From 1-14-0-10-37-14 sp037130845 (GTDB lineage: Bacteria; Patescibacteriota; Patescibacteriia; Patescibacteriales; Patescibacteriaceae), in assembly GCA_037130845.1 (NCBI GenBank), contig JBAXSE010000012.1, positions 1 to 40,065 on the forward strand: DNA of 40,065 nt, given 5' to 3'. The notes beneath the pieces are model-generated. The model did not search any database, had not been told where the DNA came from, and saw only the letters and a list, made by a program, of their open reading frames with translations. This document shows, piece by piece, positions 1 through 7,982 of this stretch. How positions within the stretch are numbered: the stretch's first letter is position 1; every line of letters begins with the position of its first letter. Made by a program: the position numbers and the translations under genes.

Positions 1-44
1 CAGATTGAACATTTTGTACTCCTTCGGAGTCCAAAATGTATCTG
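1..44. repeat. imperfect inverted repeat at window edge
   Basis: Arms ACATTTTGTACTCC (9-22) and GGAGTCCAAAATGT (26-39) are complementary apart from one mismatch around a TTC loop. CAGAT (1-5) and ATCTG (40-44) extend the stem across a small bulge. It lies downstream of the minus-strand gene at 75-533 and has no T-run typical of a terminator, so its role is unknown. The left edge of the window may cut a larger element. Confidence 0.6.
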
Positions 45-74
45 AACTTATTCATAAATATCTTAAATCCTTTA

Positions 75-533
75 TTACCTTTTCTTTTTACCAATCTTTT
101 TTCCATTTCTCTTGCTTAAAACAAACAAAAGCAAATAGACGACAAAATAGATAACTAACAGATAGCAAACAAACCTCGAATTAATATTTAAAACCTCATT
201 TACGCTGTTATCAAGCATCACATCTCGAATAGTTTTTCTCCCCAACCAACGAATTGTTGGAGAAAACTGCAACATGCCTATAAAAATTAATAATGGTCCG
301 ATACAAGTGATAAAATATATCCACAATTTCACATTCGCTATCCTGTTCGTACTAATTTGAGATATAACAAAAGAAAGCATTAGGATAAAAACACCAAAAA
401 AAACCTCGCCAGAAGTATAGTTACTGATGTTATAAACTACCATCATTAACAAAGCCAATATCGAACCGGCTAGCCACGTATTTTGATAATCTTTGAAAAT
501 GGTTCTTTTCAAAAATGCAATCAGTTTTTCCAC
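75..533 (-). CDS. hypothetical small integral membrane protein
   Basis: A 152-residue protein that I do not recognise. About four hydrophobic helices are visible (roughly residues 19-38, 44-60, 69-88 and 120-140), and it ends in a strongly basic tail rich in Lys and Arg. The start is a GTG at 531-533; no ATG lies close by in frame. There is no Shine-Dalgarno site. The coding sequence is clearly more AT-rich than the operon beside it and is rich in Ile, Asn and Phe, which could mean recent arrival or weak constraint. It is separated from the DUF4340 gene by about 100 bp holding a weak terminator and its own extended -10, so it is probably transcribed alone. Function unknown. Confidence 0.6.
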   Translation of the reverse strand: MEKLIAFLKRTIFKDYQNTWLAGSILALLMMVVYNISNYTSGEVFFGVFILMLSFVISQISTNRIANVKLWIYFITCIGPLLIFIGMLQFSPTIRWLGRKTIRDVMLDNSVNEVLNINSRFVCYLLVIYFVVYLLLFVLSKRNGKKIGKKKR

Positions 534-573
534 ATTTTTTTATATTAATTCAATAACTTTAAATCATTAAATA

Positions 574-582
574 ATTATAGCA
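574..582 (-). promoter_or_regulatory. extended -10 promoter for the 75-533 gene
   Basis: On the minus strand the sequence reads TGCTATAAT, an extended -10 (TGn plus TATAAT). No convincing -35 is present. The predicted start of transcription is about 35 nt upstream of the GTG start codon. Confidence 0.45.
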
Positions 583-592
583 AAAATTGGCC

Positions 593-618
593 AAAAAAAA
601 TAGAAGTCTGACCGACTT
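593..618 (-). terminator. weak intrinsic terminator after the DUF4340 gene
   Basis: Read on the minus strand, a short stem (AAGTC/GACTT, 5 bp, loop of 5) is followed within a few bases by eight T residues. It lies just downstream of the last gene of the long minus-strand run. The stem is short, so termination may be partial. Confidence 0.45.
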
Positions 619-639
619 ATATTTAAACGAAATATATAA

Positions 640-1518
640 CTAACGAGAACCAAATAATACCTTGGTTTGGTCTTGACCAATTAGATACCAGGCGTTTTGG
701 CCGCCCAGACGGACGCAAGACAGGCCAGCTTGTTTGGCATCTGTGTTCTTACCTAGCTCCAGATCATAGGCTTTTCCCCCAGCAATCACCGTCAATTTGG
801 CGCCGTCTATCAGGCACTGCCCTGCTTTGGGCCAGCCTTGAGCCTCTAGCTGGCTAAAAAGGGCTATTACCTGAGGTATGTTTAATCCCGCTAGCGCCTG
901 GCCTTGAGGCATAAAGCCGGTAGGCGCCTTGGTATAGCGGTAAAGCTTATTATTTATATTTAGCGTCAATTCGCTTGCCTGTCCGGCCTCAAACTGGCTA
1001 ATGCGGCGGCTGCGCCAATCCAAACCATCATAAGACAAGGGGTAGTTGATCAGATAACTATCCGGCCCTTGGCCGCTCTTAAGGTAGAATCCGGCAATGG
1101 TCGGCGGCAAAGCGATGGTTAATTCGAAAAACTTTTTGCCTTGGCGATAAAAAACCAGATGATCAGCCTTCTTGCCCAGACCCAGCTCATCCCCGCCTTG
1201 ATCATTCGTGGCTATCACTTCAGCGGTAGAACTGGCTGCCTGTTTCAAGCCGGCCAGCAGGCCTTCGATCATCCCCGGCTCAAGGCTATAAACGCTTTTA
1301 TCCAAACGCCAGCCCTTGCCATTCTTATCATAGGCACCGCTAAAGTCGCTGCTCGCGACTTCCAGCCTGTCAGCCGACGCAAAATCAATGTCTTGCAAGG
1401 GATTCTTGGCTTGGCTGCCTGTTCGCCCCAACCAACCGGGCAATAAAAATTGATAGGTCAAAGCGCCGCCCAACAATAAGCAGAAAACAAGCAGCAAGAT
1501 ATAATTTTTTTTGCTCAT
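640..1518 (-). CDS. DUF4340-type membrane-anchored protein of a Gld-like ABC system
   Basis: A 292-residue protein with one N-terminal membrane anchor (about residues 6-28) and an extracytoplasmic remainder. Repeated strand-rich segments and a Trp/Tyr-Leu pattern match the DUF4340 family found next to GldG-like proteins. Its start codon lies one base from the stop of the GldG-like gene (1520), so the two are translationally coupled. By family context it is probably an accessory subunit of the ABC exporter encoded just upstream, acting on the outer face of the membrane; its substrate is unknown. The assignment rests on gene order and general layout rather than a diagnostic motif. Confidence 0.7.
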   Translation of the reverse strand: MSKKNYILLLVFCLLLGGALTYQFLLPGWLGRTGSQAKNPLQDIDFASADRLEVASSDFSGAYDKNGKGWRLDKSVYSLEPGMIEGLLAGLKQAASSTAEVIATNDQGGDELGLGKKADHLVFYRQGKKFFELTIALPPTIAGFYLKSGQGPDSYLINYPLSYDGLDWRSRRISQFEAGQASELTLNINNKLYRYTKAPTGFMPQGQALAGLNIPQVIALFSQLEAQGWPKAGQCLIDGAKLTVIAGGKAYDLELGKNTDAKQAGLSCVRLGGQNAWYLIGQDQTKVLFGSR

Positions 1519-1519
1519 A

Positions 1520-2977
1520 TTAGTATTCTAGATATTTGGTACGGCGGCGGCGGAAATATTGGATAATGCCGGCCAAAACAACCAGACAGGTCCCGCCTGC
1601 CAGATTGAGATAACGCATCCAAGCGATGCGGGCGGCCGATAAATCTCCCAGGGGGTGGCTGGCAATACTCTTGGCGCGAATAGCCGACAAACCATCCTCT
1701 TGCAAAGCGTAGTCAGCCAGATCTTGGAAGAAAGCCAGATTAGCCTGATTGGCGGAGACAAATTGATCCTTGGCAAAATCGGCATCACTGACCACGATCA
1801 GTTTACCTTTGCCGGCTTGCGCTTCGGCTGCCAAGGCATACGATCCAAATTGACCTTGGGCATCAGGAGTCTTATCAGGCTCCAGGCTATAAGAACCTTT
1901 GGCCGGCCAAGCCTTGGCGCTGGTGTTAGCCAAAACTTGGAAACTAGAACTAGCCTGGCCGGCGCTAATGCTGGCGGCCCAAGGCAGGATGACGCCCTCT
2001 AGCTTGGCAAAAATCGGCTTATCAGGATTAAAGTTGGCGGTCGTCAATTGCGGCCAGTAGGCATAAGGCAAGCTATAAGACAAATAACCTTGGCCGAAAG
2101 AAGCTACGCCGGCCTGAGAATCCAAGACTAGCGATTTGCTCACTTCGACGCCATGACCGGCTAGCCATGCGCCAAAATTGCTTTGATTTGCGGCTAACGA
2201 CAAATTCGATTGCACCAACTGGCTATCATATAATGCCAAAATATTATGTCCGCTATTTAAGTAACGATCCAGCTTGGCCAGATCGGCCGCGCTAAATTTC
2301 TTGGTGGGATCGGCAATCACCAAGGCCGAAGCCTTAGCCAGGCCGGCCTCATTTTTTAAATCAATATTCTGATTAGTATAAATTTTATCCAGGGCTTGGC
2401 GAGAAGCGGTATAGGCATCAAGATCGGCGCTGTAACCGTCCAGCCAGCCGACCGTTGACATATTAGCGGCGGTTAACTTTTTGAGCGCAGTCGTCAACTG
2501 ATATTCCAACAATGAAGCATTTTCAATCATGGGAATCACTTCGCTTTTGCCATGATAACTTAGTGCAATGCCGAAATACCCATTGGCCACTTCCAATTTA
2601 TCGCGACGGACATCATTAAACTGCAGCTTAGGGATTCCGGCAGCCTCTGCCTCTTTGCCATCGCCCGGGTCCAGATATTTGATGCGGAAATTACCGCCAT
2701 AGCCGGCATATTCGTTTAATAAATCGGCAACTTGCTCACGGGTTACACTGAATTGCGGCGGCAGATCCTTGCTAAAATAAGCCTTGGCTGTCACCAGGTC
2801 CGGCAGATCCCTGACCGTCTGCTGGCTGTAACGCGAAATAGAGAAGGCCTTGTTCTCGGTCAAATCAAAACGCCAAGAAAAACGCCAAGCAAAAAAATTA
2901 ACCAACACAATGATACCGATGGTCAATGTGACGGCTATTATTAATTCTCGTTGGTTGTTATGTCTGATGTTTTTCAT
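1520..2977 (-). CDS. GldG-like ABC transporter auxiliary protein
   Basis: A 485-residue protein with one N-terminal membrane helix (about residues 12-32), a large extracytoplasmic region and one C-terminal helix (about 457-475) followed by a basic tail. The start of the soluble region, with FDLTENKAFSIS and then YFSKDLPP, is typical of the GldG / ABC-transporter auxiliary family (PF09822). In Bacteroidetes GldG works with GldA and GldF in gliding; in other bacteria homologues serve exporters of unknown substrate. Here it sits 13 bp after the permease gene and directly before the DUF4340 gene, so the four form one exporter. There is no Shine-Dalgarno site in front of the ATG. Confidence 0.85.
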   Translation of the reverse strand: MKNIRHNNQRELIIAVTLTIGIIVLVNFFAWRFSWRFDLTENKAFSISRYSQQTVRDLPDLVTAKAYFSKDLPPQFSVTREQVADLLNEYAGYGGNFRIKYLDPGDGKEAEAAGIPKLQFNDVRRDKLEVANGYFGIALSYHGKSEVIPMIENASLLEYQLTTALKKLTAANMSTVGWLDGYSADLDAYTASRQALDKIYTNQNIDLKNEAGLAKASALVIADPTKKFSAADLAKLDRYLNSGHNILALYDSQLVQSNLSLAANQSNFGAWLAGHGVEVSKSLVLDSQAGVASFGQGYLSYSLPYAYWPQLTTANFNPDKPIFAKLEGVILPWAASISAGQASSSFQVLANTSAKAWPAKGSYSLEPDKTPDAQGQFGSYALAAEAQAGKGKLIVVSDADFAKDQFVSANQANLAFFQDLADYALQEDGLSAIRAKSIASHPLGDLSAARIAWMRYLNLAGGTCLVVLAGIIQYFRRRRTKYLEY

Positions 2978-2990
2978 GTTATTTGAAAAC

Positions 2991-3728
2991 TTACCATTTG
3001 CGGGCCTCCAAGACTCGCGCGTTTAGCCAGAGGAAGAAAAAAGTCATAGAGAAAAAATAGACAAAGTCTTTGGTATCCAAGACGCCTTTAGCCAGATTGG
3101 CATAATGATTAGCCAGCCCCGCGCCGGCCAGAATCTTGGCCGCCAAATCAGGCATACCGGATAATACAAAACTACTGCCGGCCACCAAGGCCAAAAAGGC
3201 AACCACCAGAGTACCGACAAAAGCAATAATCTGGTTCTTGGTCATCGCCGACATAAACAAGCCGATAGCTAAGAAGATCAAGCTGATAAAAACAGCTCCC
3301 AGATAGCCGCCGTCAACCGGGCCCCAATCCAGACTGCCCATCGAGGCGACCGAAAATGGGATATTCAGGGTCAAAGCCAAGATTAACAGCATAAAAATAA
3401 ATGAGCCGATAAATTTGGCTAATACCGCCTGCCAAGTGGTAATCGGCAATGTCATCAGTAATTCGAAAGTGCCTGATTTTTTTTCCTCAGCCCACAGACG
3501 CATGGTCAAAGCCGGCGCCAAGAACAGCAATAGCCAAGGCAACAAATCAAAAAAGCCGCGCAAGCTAACCTCACCGACCAAAAAGAATGGCTTGAAAAAT
3601 AACCAATTGACGATTACCAAGAATACCGAAATCACCACGTAGGCAATCGGCGAATTAAAATATCCGGCCAATTCTTTCTTGACCAGGACGCTGATAGAGC
3701 GCACGGCGTGTGGATCGTTAATTATCAT
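2991..3728 (-). CDS. ABC-2 type permease (GldF-like)
   Basis: A 245-residue polytopic protein with about six hydrophobic helices. After the first helix comes the signature WAEEKKSGTFELLMTLPI, characteristic of ABC-2 permeases of the GldF/NosY kind. It forms the membrane channel that pairs with the ATPase encoded just upstream. Its ATG overlaps the ATPase TGA stop by four bases (ATGA), which implies coupled translation and stoichiometric synthesis. The length is normal for the family. The substrate cannot be read from the sequence. Confidence 0.88.
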   Translation of the reverse strand: MIINDPHAVRSISVLVKKELAGYFNSPIAYVVISVFLVIVNWLFFKPFFLVGEVSLRGFFDLLPWLLLFLAPALTMRLWAEEKKSGTFELLMTLPITTWQAVLAKFIGSFIFMLLILALTLNIPFSVASMGSLDWGPVDGGYLGAVFISLIFLAIGLFMSAMTKNQIIAFVGTLVVAFLALVAGSSFVLSGMPDLAAKILAGAGLANHYANLAKGVLDTKDFVYFFSMTFFFLWLNARVLEARKW

Positions 3729-4639
3729 ATGTTTTGCGTCAATTGGCGGAAGCTGTCTTCCAGCCCATGGTTTTGCGGCGCGAATTCCACTACCGGTAAG
3801 CCGGCTCGGGCCAGCGCGGCCGCTAATTGCAGGCGCTGTTCTTTATTCTTGAATATTATCTTGTAGGCTGCCAGCTGAGGATCTTCTTGCTCGGCAGTCA
3901 GGCCATAGCTAGCCAAACATTCCGCAACCAGCGATGGTTCGGCCGCCACCTCCAAATAATATTGCTGGCTGGCAGTCAGGCAAGCCAGTTCATCAGGCGT
4001 ACCCTCGGCCACCTTCAAGCCCTGATTAATAATCACGATGCGATCGCAAATAGCGGCAGCCTCGGCCAAAATGTGCGTAGAGAAAATCATGATTTTGGTT
4101 GCGCCGATTTCTTTGATCAATCCCCTGATTTCCACAATCTGGTTAGGATCCAAGCCGGCTGTCGGTTCGTCCAAGATCAAGACCTCCGGATCGTGCAAAA
4201 TGGCCTGCGCCAAGCCGATACGCTGCTTGAAGCCTTTTGACAAATGAGCGATCGGACGGCCGATCACCTTGTTCAAGCCGCAGCGCTCCGCCACCTCCTT
4301 GATGCGCTCCAACTGATGTTCGGGCAACAAATCGCGCATCTCGGCCATGAACTTAAGATACTCAAAGACTTTCATGTCATCATAAAGAGCCACATTTTCC
4401 TGCAAATAGCCAACCCTCCTTTTGGCCGCCTCCGGCTTGATGGCGATATCGAGGCCGTCTAACAAAATCTGTCCCGAGCTGGGATACCAAAAACCGGCGA
4501 TGGTTTTCATCGTCGTAGTCTTACCGGCGCCGTTAGGCCCGAGCAAGCCCAGAATTTCACCGGGACGAGCCAACAGATCCAACTCTACCAAAGCGGCTAC
4601 CGATCCAAAATGCTTGCTGACTTTTTTTAATTCGAGCAT
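3725..4639 (-). CDS. ABC transporter ATP-binding protein (GldA-like)
   Basis: A 304-residue ATPase. Walker A is GPNGAGKTT, the signature is LSKGFKQRIG (the variant seen in GldA-like and ABC-2 drug or polysaccharide ATPases), Walker B is VLILDEPTAGLDP, and an H-loop His lies in IFSTHIL. A C-terminal extension of about 80 residues follows. A longer reading frame begins at a TTG at 4691-4693 inside the pheT stop region. I chose the ATG at 4637-4639 because family alignment begins there (MLELKKVSKHF). It starts 50 nt after pheT, so the exporter is probably co-transcribed with the phenylalanyl-tRNA synthetase genes. It energises the permease at 2991-3728. Confidence 0.92.
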   Translation of the reverse strand: MLELKKVSKHFGSVAALVELDLLARPGEILGLLGPNGAGKTTTMKTIAGFWYPSSGQILLDGLDIAIKPEAAKRRVGYLQENVALYDDMKVFEYLKFMAEMRDLLPEHQLERIKEVAERCGLNKVIGRPIAHLSKGFKQRIGLAQAILHDPEVLILDEPTAGLDPNQIVEIRGLIKEIGATKIMIFSTHILAEAAAICDRIVIINQGLKVAEGTPDELACLTASQQYYLEVAAEPSLVAECLASYGLTAEQEDPQLAAYKIIFKNKEQRLQLAAALARAGLPVVEFAPQNHGLEDSFRQLTQNI

Positions 4640-4689
4640 AAAACAAAAACTACTGCCAGCCTCTGCTAGCAGCCTCCCTGGTAAAAAAT

Positions 4690-6648
4690 TCAATTTAAAG
4701 AGAAAAGACGGGCATGCAATTGCTTAGCTTCCTGATCGGAAAGCTCGGCATAGACCGCCCGCAGAGTATAACGAACAATATTATCTGCAAGAGGATAAAC
4801 ATCAACTATCGACAAATCCCACAACGACTCGCCAGCCTGGACAGACAAATCAATCAGCTCTTGAGCCAAAGACTGATCCGCGGGCCGCTCCCAATTGGCA
4901 TCCAATACAACCAGCTTGCCGGTTAACTCACGTGCCGAATGAGTGGCGGATTGCAATTCCAACACTTTATCCAAATCCAATTCGAAATAATACAAATGGT
5001 CTGCTCGTTCGCGCGGCTTGAGCTGCGCCAAGATGCCAAAGGCAACGCCCTGGAGCATGATAGCAAAACTACAAAAGGGATTAGCCGCCAACGGCGCCTG
5101 TGCCAACGGCTCCAAGACTACACCCGTCACACCCAAAAACGACAATAGGCGCAACACATCAGCCTGCATCGCCGGCAAGGCGGGCTGATCACTGGTCCAT
5201 AGGGCGCCTAAACTGTATAGCTCTTTGACGCCTGATAAATCACGGCCAAAAACCTTGCCGATTTCAAAGATACGGATCGGCCAAACCTGCTTCTTGTTAT
5301 ATTCGGCCAATTCGTTCAATAGGCCGGTGCCGACAGACTGACGCAAGGCCGGGAATTCTTCGTTGACGCTGTTTTGCGTTAGAATCATCTGCCAGTCGAT
5401 CCAATTGGTCTGCTGGTTAAGCTCGGCTGAGACCAATGGCTGAGACAAAATTTCATCATAGCCCCAAGCAACCATAACATCCCTAATCTTTTCCTTAAGC
5501 AGCCAAGAAGCCGGCGTAATATCGGCCGTCACCGTCAAGGCGGGAAGCTGGTCGCTGGGAATTCGATCAAAACGATTCAAACGGATGACTTCTTCTGCCA
5601 AGTCTTCGGCCAGTTCCAGGTCCAGACGATCTTCCGGCACGCTAACACGCCAACTAAGCGGATCGATCATCTCGACCTCGCAGCGCAAATTTTCCAAAAT
5701 TTCACGCACTCGCTCGGAGGATAGATCGATGCCGGCGATTTTGCCCGGCAGTTCTGGATTAAAATCGATAACAACTTCCGACTGAGGATCCGGATAATAA
5801 TCAAAAACTTCGCCAACAATCTTAGCGCCGGTTTCCTGGGTCAATAATTTAATCAATAAAGAAAAAGCATATTCAGCGGCAGCCGGCGACATATCCTTGG
5901 ATAAGCGATTGGAGGCTTCGGTCACCACGCTCAAAGCGCGAGAATTCTGCTTGATGATAAAGCGGTCATACACGGCCATTTCGGCAATTAGATTCTTGGT
6001 TGCCGGACTGATGGCAGCCGAACGGCAGCCGACAATGCCGGCTAACGCCAAGACATTTGCATCATCTACGATAACCAACTCCCCGCCCGTCAAGGCCAGT
6101 TCGCTGCCATCGAGCGTTTGAATATTGCGCTCAATCGGATTGACCTCCCAAGCCAAAGCGCCTTCTACCAGATCGCTATCCAGCAAGTGCGAAGTAAAAC
6201 CCGTATACAACATGATATAATTCGACAAATCGACTAACAAATTAATGCTATTGATATCATAAAAAGCCAAGAAAGAAACTAGCCACTCTGGCGAAGCGCC
6301 ATTGGCAGCGCCCTCCAGGCGTACGGCCAAAATCCTTTTGACATGTTCCACAGCCCGCACCGATACCGGCAAGGCAGCCGCAGAACTAAGAAACGATCGG
6401 CCGGCAGGCAATTCCAACGGCAAATGATAATAGGCAGCCACTTCGCGCGCCACCCCGATAACTGACAGACAATCGGCTCGATTCTGGCGCACTTCCAAAC
6501 TCAACAGCTGGTCAGCCTCGCCCTTAAAAACAACTTGCTGAAAATTATCCATCATAAAGCCGGTCATAGTGAGCGCTTCGCCGACTTCTTGGGCCGCAGC
6601 AGACAAACTGGGCACTAATTCTTTGATTTGACTATATAAGATCTTCAT
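4690..6648 (-). CDS. pheT: phenylalanine-tRNA ligase beta subunit, short form
   Basis: A 652-residue beta subunit of the alpha2-beta2 enzyme that charges tRNA-Phe. Visible parts are the N-terminal B1 start (MKILYSQIKELVP), the segment QNRADCLSVIGVAREVAAYY (54-73), the B3/B4 editing module (about 105-270, with EASNRLSKD), the B5 DNA-binding-like domain (about 296-365) and a C-terminal FDX-ACB anticodon-binding domain (about 585-652). Usual bacterial PheT is about 800 residues. The missing stretch is the EMAP-II-like OB fold (B2) that normally sits between residue 40 and the NRADCLS motif. The ATG overlaps the pheS TGA by four bases. The family call is secure; loss of B2 is read directly from the juxtaposed motifs. 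Confidence 0.95.
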   Translation of the reverse strand: MKILYSQIKELVPSLSAAAQEVGEALTMTGFMMDNFQQVVFKGEADQLLSLEVRQNRADCLSVIGVAREVAAYYHLPLELPAGRSFLSSAAALPVSVRAVEHVKRILAVRLEGAANGASPEWLVSFLAFYDINSINLLVDLSNYIMLYTGFTSHLLDSDLVEGALAWEVNPIERNIQTLDGSELALTGGELVIVDDANVLALAGIVGCRSAAISPATKNLIAEMAVYDRFIIKQNSRALSVVTEASNRLSKDMSPAAAEYAFSLLIKLLTQETGAKIVGEVFDYYPDPQSEVVIDFNPELPGKIAGIDLSSERVREILENLRCEVEMIDPLSWRVSVPEDRLDLELAEDLAEEVIRLNRFDRIPSDQLPALTVTADITPASWLLKEKIRDVMVAWGYDEILSQPLVSAELNQQTNWIDWQMILTQNSVNEEFPALRQSVGTGLLNELAEYNKKQVWPIRIFEIGKVFGRDLSGVKELYSLGALWTSDQPALPAMQADVLRLLSFLGVTGVVLEPLAQAPLAANPFCSFAIMLQGVAFGILAQLKPRERADHLYYFELDLDKVLELQSATHSARELTGKLVVLDANWERPADQSLAQELIDLSVQAGESLWDLSIVDVYPLADNIVRYTLRAVYAELSDQEAKQLHARLFSLN

Positions 6649-7655
6649 GACTTTTGCGGTTTATAGGCAAGATTGCCGCCCAATAGAGTGCGGATATCGC
6701 CGATTTTATATTTGGCCATCACCCAACGGTCCAAACCCAGGCCGAAGGCAAAGCCGGAGAACTTGTCAGTATCAATGCCGGCCATAGCCAAGACCTTAGG
6801 ATGGATCATGCCGGCGCCCCCCATCTCGATCCAGCCGACGCCTTTGCACAAAGGACAGCCGTCTCCATGGCAGGAAAAACACTGCATATCAGGGCCGACA
6901 CCCGGCTCAACTTCGGGATAATATTTATTTCGGTATCGAACTACGACATCAGGGCCATACATTTCTTTAAACAAGCAGGTAAAAGTGCCGAATAGATCTT
7001 TGAGACTGGTTTTTTCCAGCACCACGACACCTTGATAATGATGGAAGATAAAATGATTGCTCTTGTTGACCTTTTCGTTGCGATAAACGCGGCCCGGGGC
7101 CACCACCTTGAAAGGCGGTTGGAAATTAGCCAGCGTGCGCGCTTCAATCGACGAAGTCTGGGTGCGCAATAACAAATTAGGCTCTTCGATGTAAATAGTG
7201 TCCTGCATGTCACGCGCCGGATGATCGGATGGCACATTTAGACGCTGAAAACAAAATTCATCTGTTTCAATCTCCCGTTCTTCCATAATACTGTAACCCA
7301 TCGAGACAAAAAGCTGATTCATCTGGCGGATAGTGGCGGTAATCGGATGTAGATGGCCCAACTTAATCGGTTGACATGATAACTGTTCGGCTTTTTTCTT
7401 AAGAATAGCCTGCATTGCTACCGCCGCCAATTCTTCACGCTTAGCGCGCAAGGCTTCTTCGGCTTCCTTGAGAGCGGCCTGCAAAATAGGTCCTTGCTCA
7501 CGCTTTTCTTCCACGCTCAAAGCCGTCAATTCCTTGACGGCTAGCTTGAGTAAACCTGTTTTGCTCAGATATTTTTGCCAGACTTCAGCCAACTCGCTAT
7601 CAGTCCTAGCAGCGGCCAAATCAGGCATGAATTGATCTAAATAATTTTTTGTCAT
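6645..7655 (-). CDS. pheS: phenylalanine-tRNA ligase alpha subunit
   Basis: A 336-residue catalytic subunit. It has an N-terminal coiled-coil arm rich in Lys, Glu and Ala, then the class II core: motif 2 around VYRNEKVNKSNHFIFHHYQG, the conserved VEPGVGPDMQC segment, and motif 3 FGLGLDRWVMAKY near the C-terminus. A CxxC pair (CHGDGCPLCKG) lies in the catalytic domain. The frame is open upstream to 7727 from a non-ATG codon. The ATG at 7653-7655 gives the normal N-terminus and is 4 nt from the stop of the small gene upstream. It is overlapped by pheT (ATGA), as expected for subunits made in equal amounts. No Shine-Dalgarno site. Confidence 0.96.
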   Translation of the reverse strand: MTKNYLDQFMPDLAAARTDSELAEVWQKYLSKTGLLKLAVKELTALSVEEKREQGPILQAALKEAEEALRAKREELAAVAMQAILKKKAEQLSCQPIKLGHLHPITATIRQMNQLFVSMGYSIMEEREIETDEFCFQRLNVPSDHPARDMQDTIYIEEPNLLLRTQTSSIEARTLANFQPPFKVVAPGRVYRNEKVNKSNHFIFHHYQGVVVLEKTSLKDLFGTFTCLFKEMYGPDVVVRYRNKYYPEVEPGVGPDMQCFSCHGDGCPLCKGVGWIEMGGAGMIHPKVLAMAGIDTDKFSGFAFGLGLDRWVMAKYKIGDIRTLLGGNLAYKPQKS

Positions 7656-7659
7656 GGTT

Positions 7660-7941
7660 TTATGGTGCAGTACAAAGATTAACGGAACACTTGGCGATAC
7701 GGTGACGACACTGCGTATCCATATCATATTTATCTTTGTGTAGATTATTGACGCTTAGGCAAGCATTTGACAATGGGTCCAGCACTATCTGGCAATCGGT
7801 ATCCATCTTGCAATAAAATTGGTTATTCCTATATTTGCGAGTTGGGTCGCGTAAATCAAAAAGCACGATTGCTACCCAAACCACTATAATCAACAAGAAA
7901 AAGATTAAGACTTTCTCTTTAAACGTTAGCTTGCCAAACAT
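7660..7941 (-). CDS. small Cys-rich single-pass membrane protein
   Basis: A 93-residue protein with one N-terminal transmembrane helix (about 10-29) and a short, probably extracytoplasmic tail. The tail holds six cysteines (44, 50, 61, 78, 85, 90), enough for three disulfides. The motif CKMDTDC resembles the CxxDxDC motifs in the Cys-rich tail of the pseudopilin at 28563-29207. It is embedded in the argS-pheS-pheT run, 41 bp after argS and 4 bp before pheS, so it is almost certainly co-transcribed with tRNA synthetase genes although nothing links it to translation. I do not recognise a family. Confidence 0.75.
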   Translation of the reverse strand: MFGKLTFKEKVLIFFLLIIVVWVAIVLFDLRDPTRKYRNNQFYCKMDTDCQIVLDPLSNACLSVNNLHKDKYDMDTQCRHRIAKCSVNLCTAP

Positions 7942-7982
7942 AATATTAAAAATAGCTCTAAATGGGCCCAGTGTTCAATATA

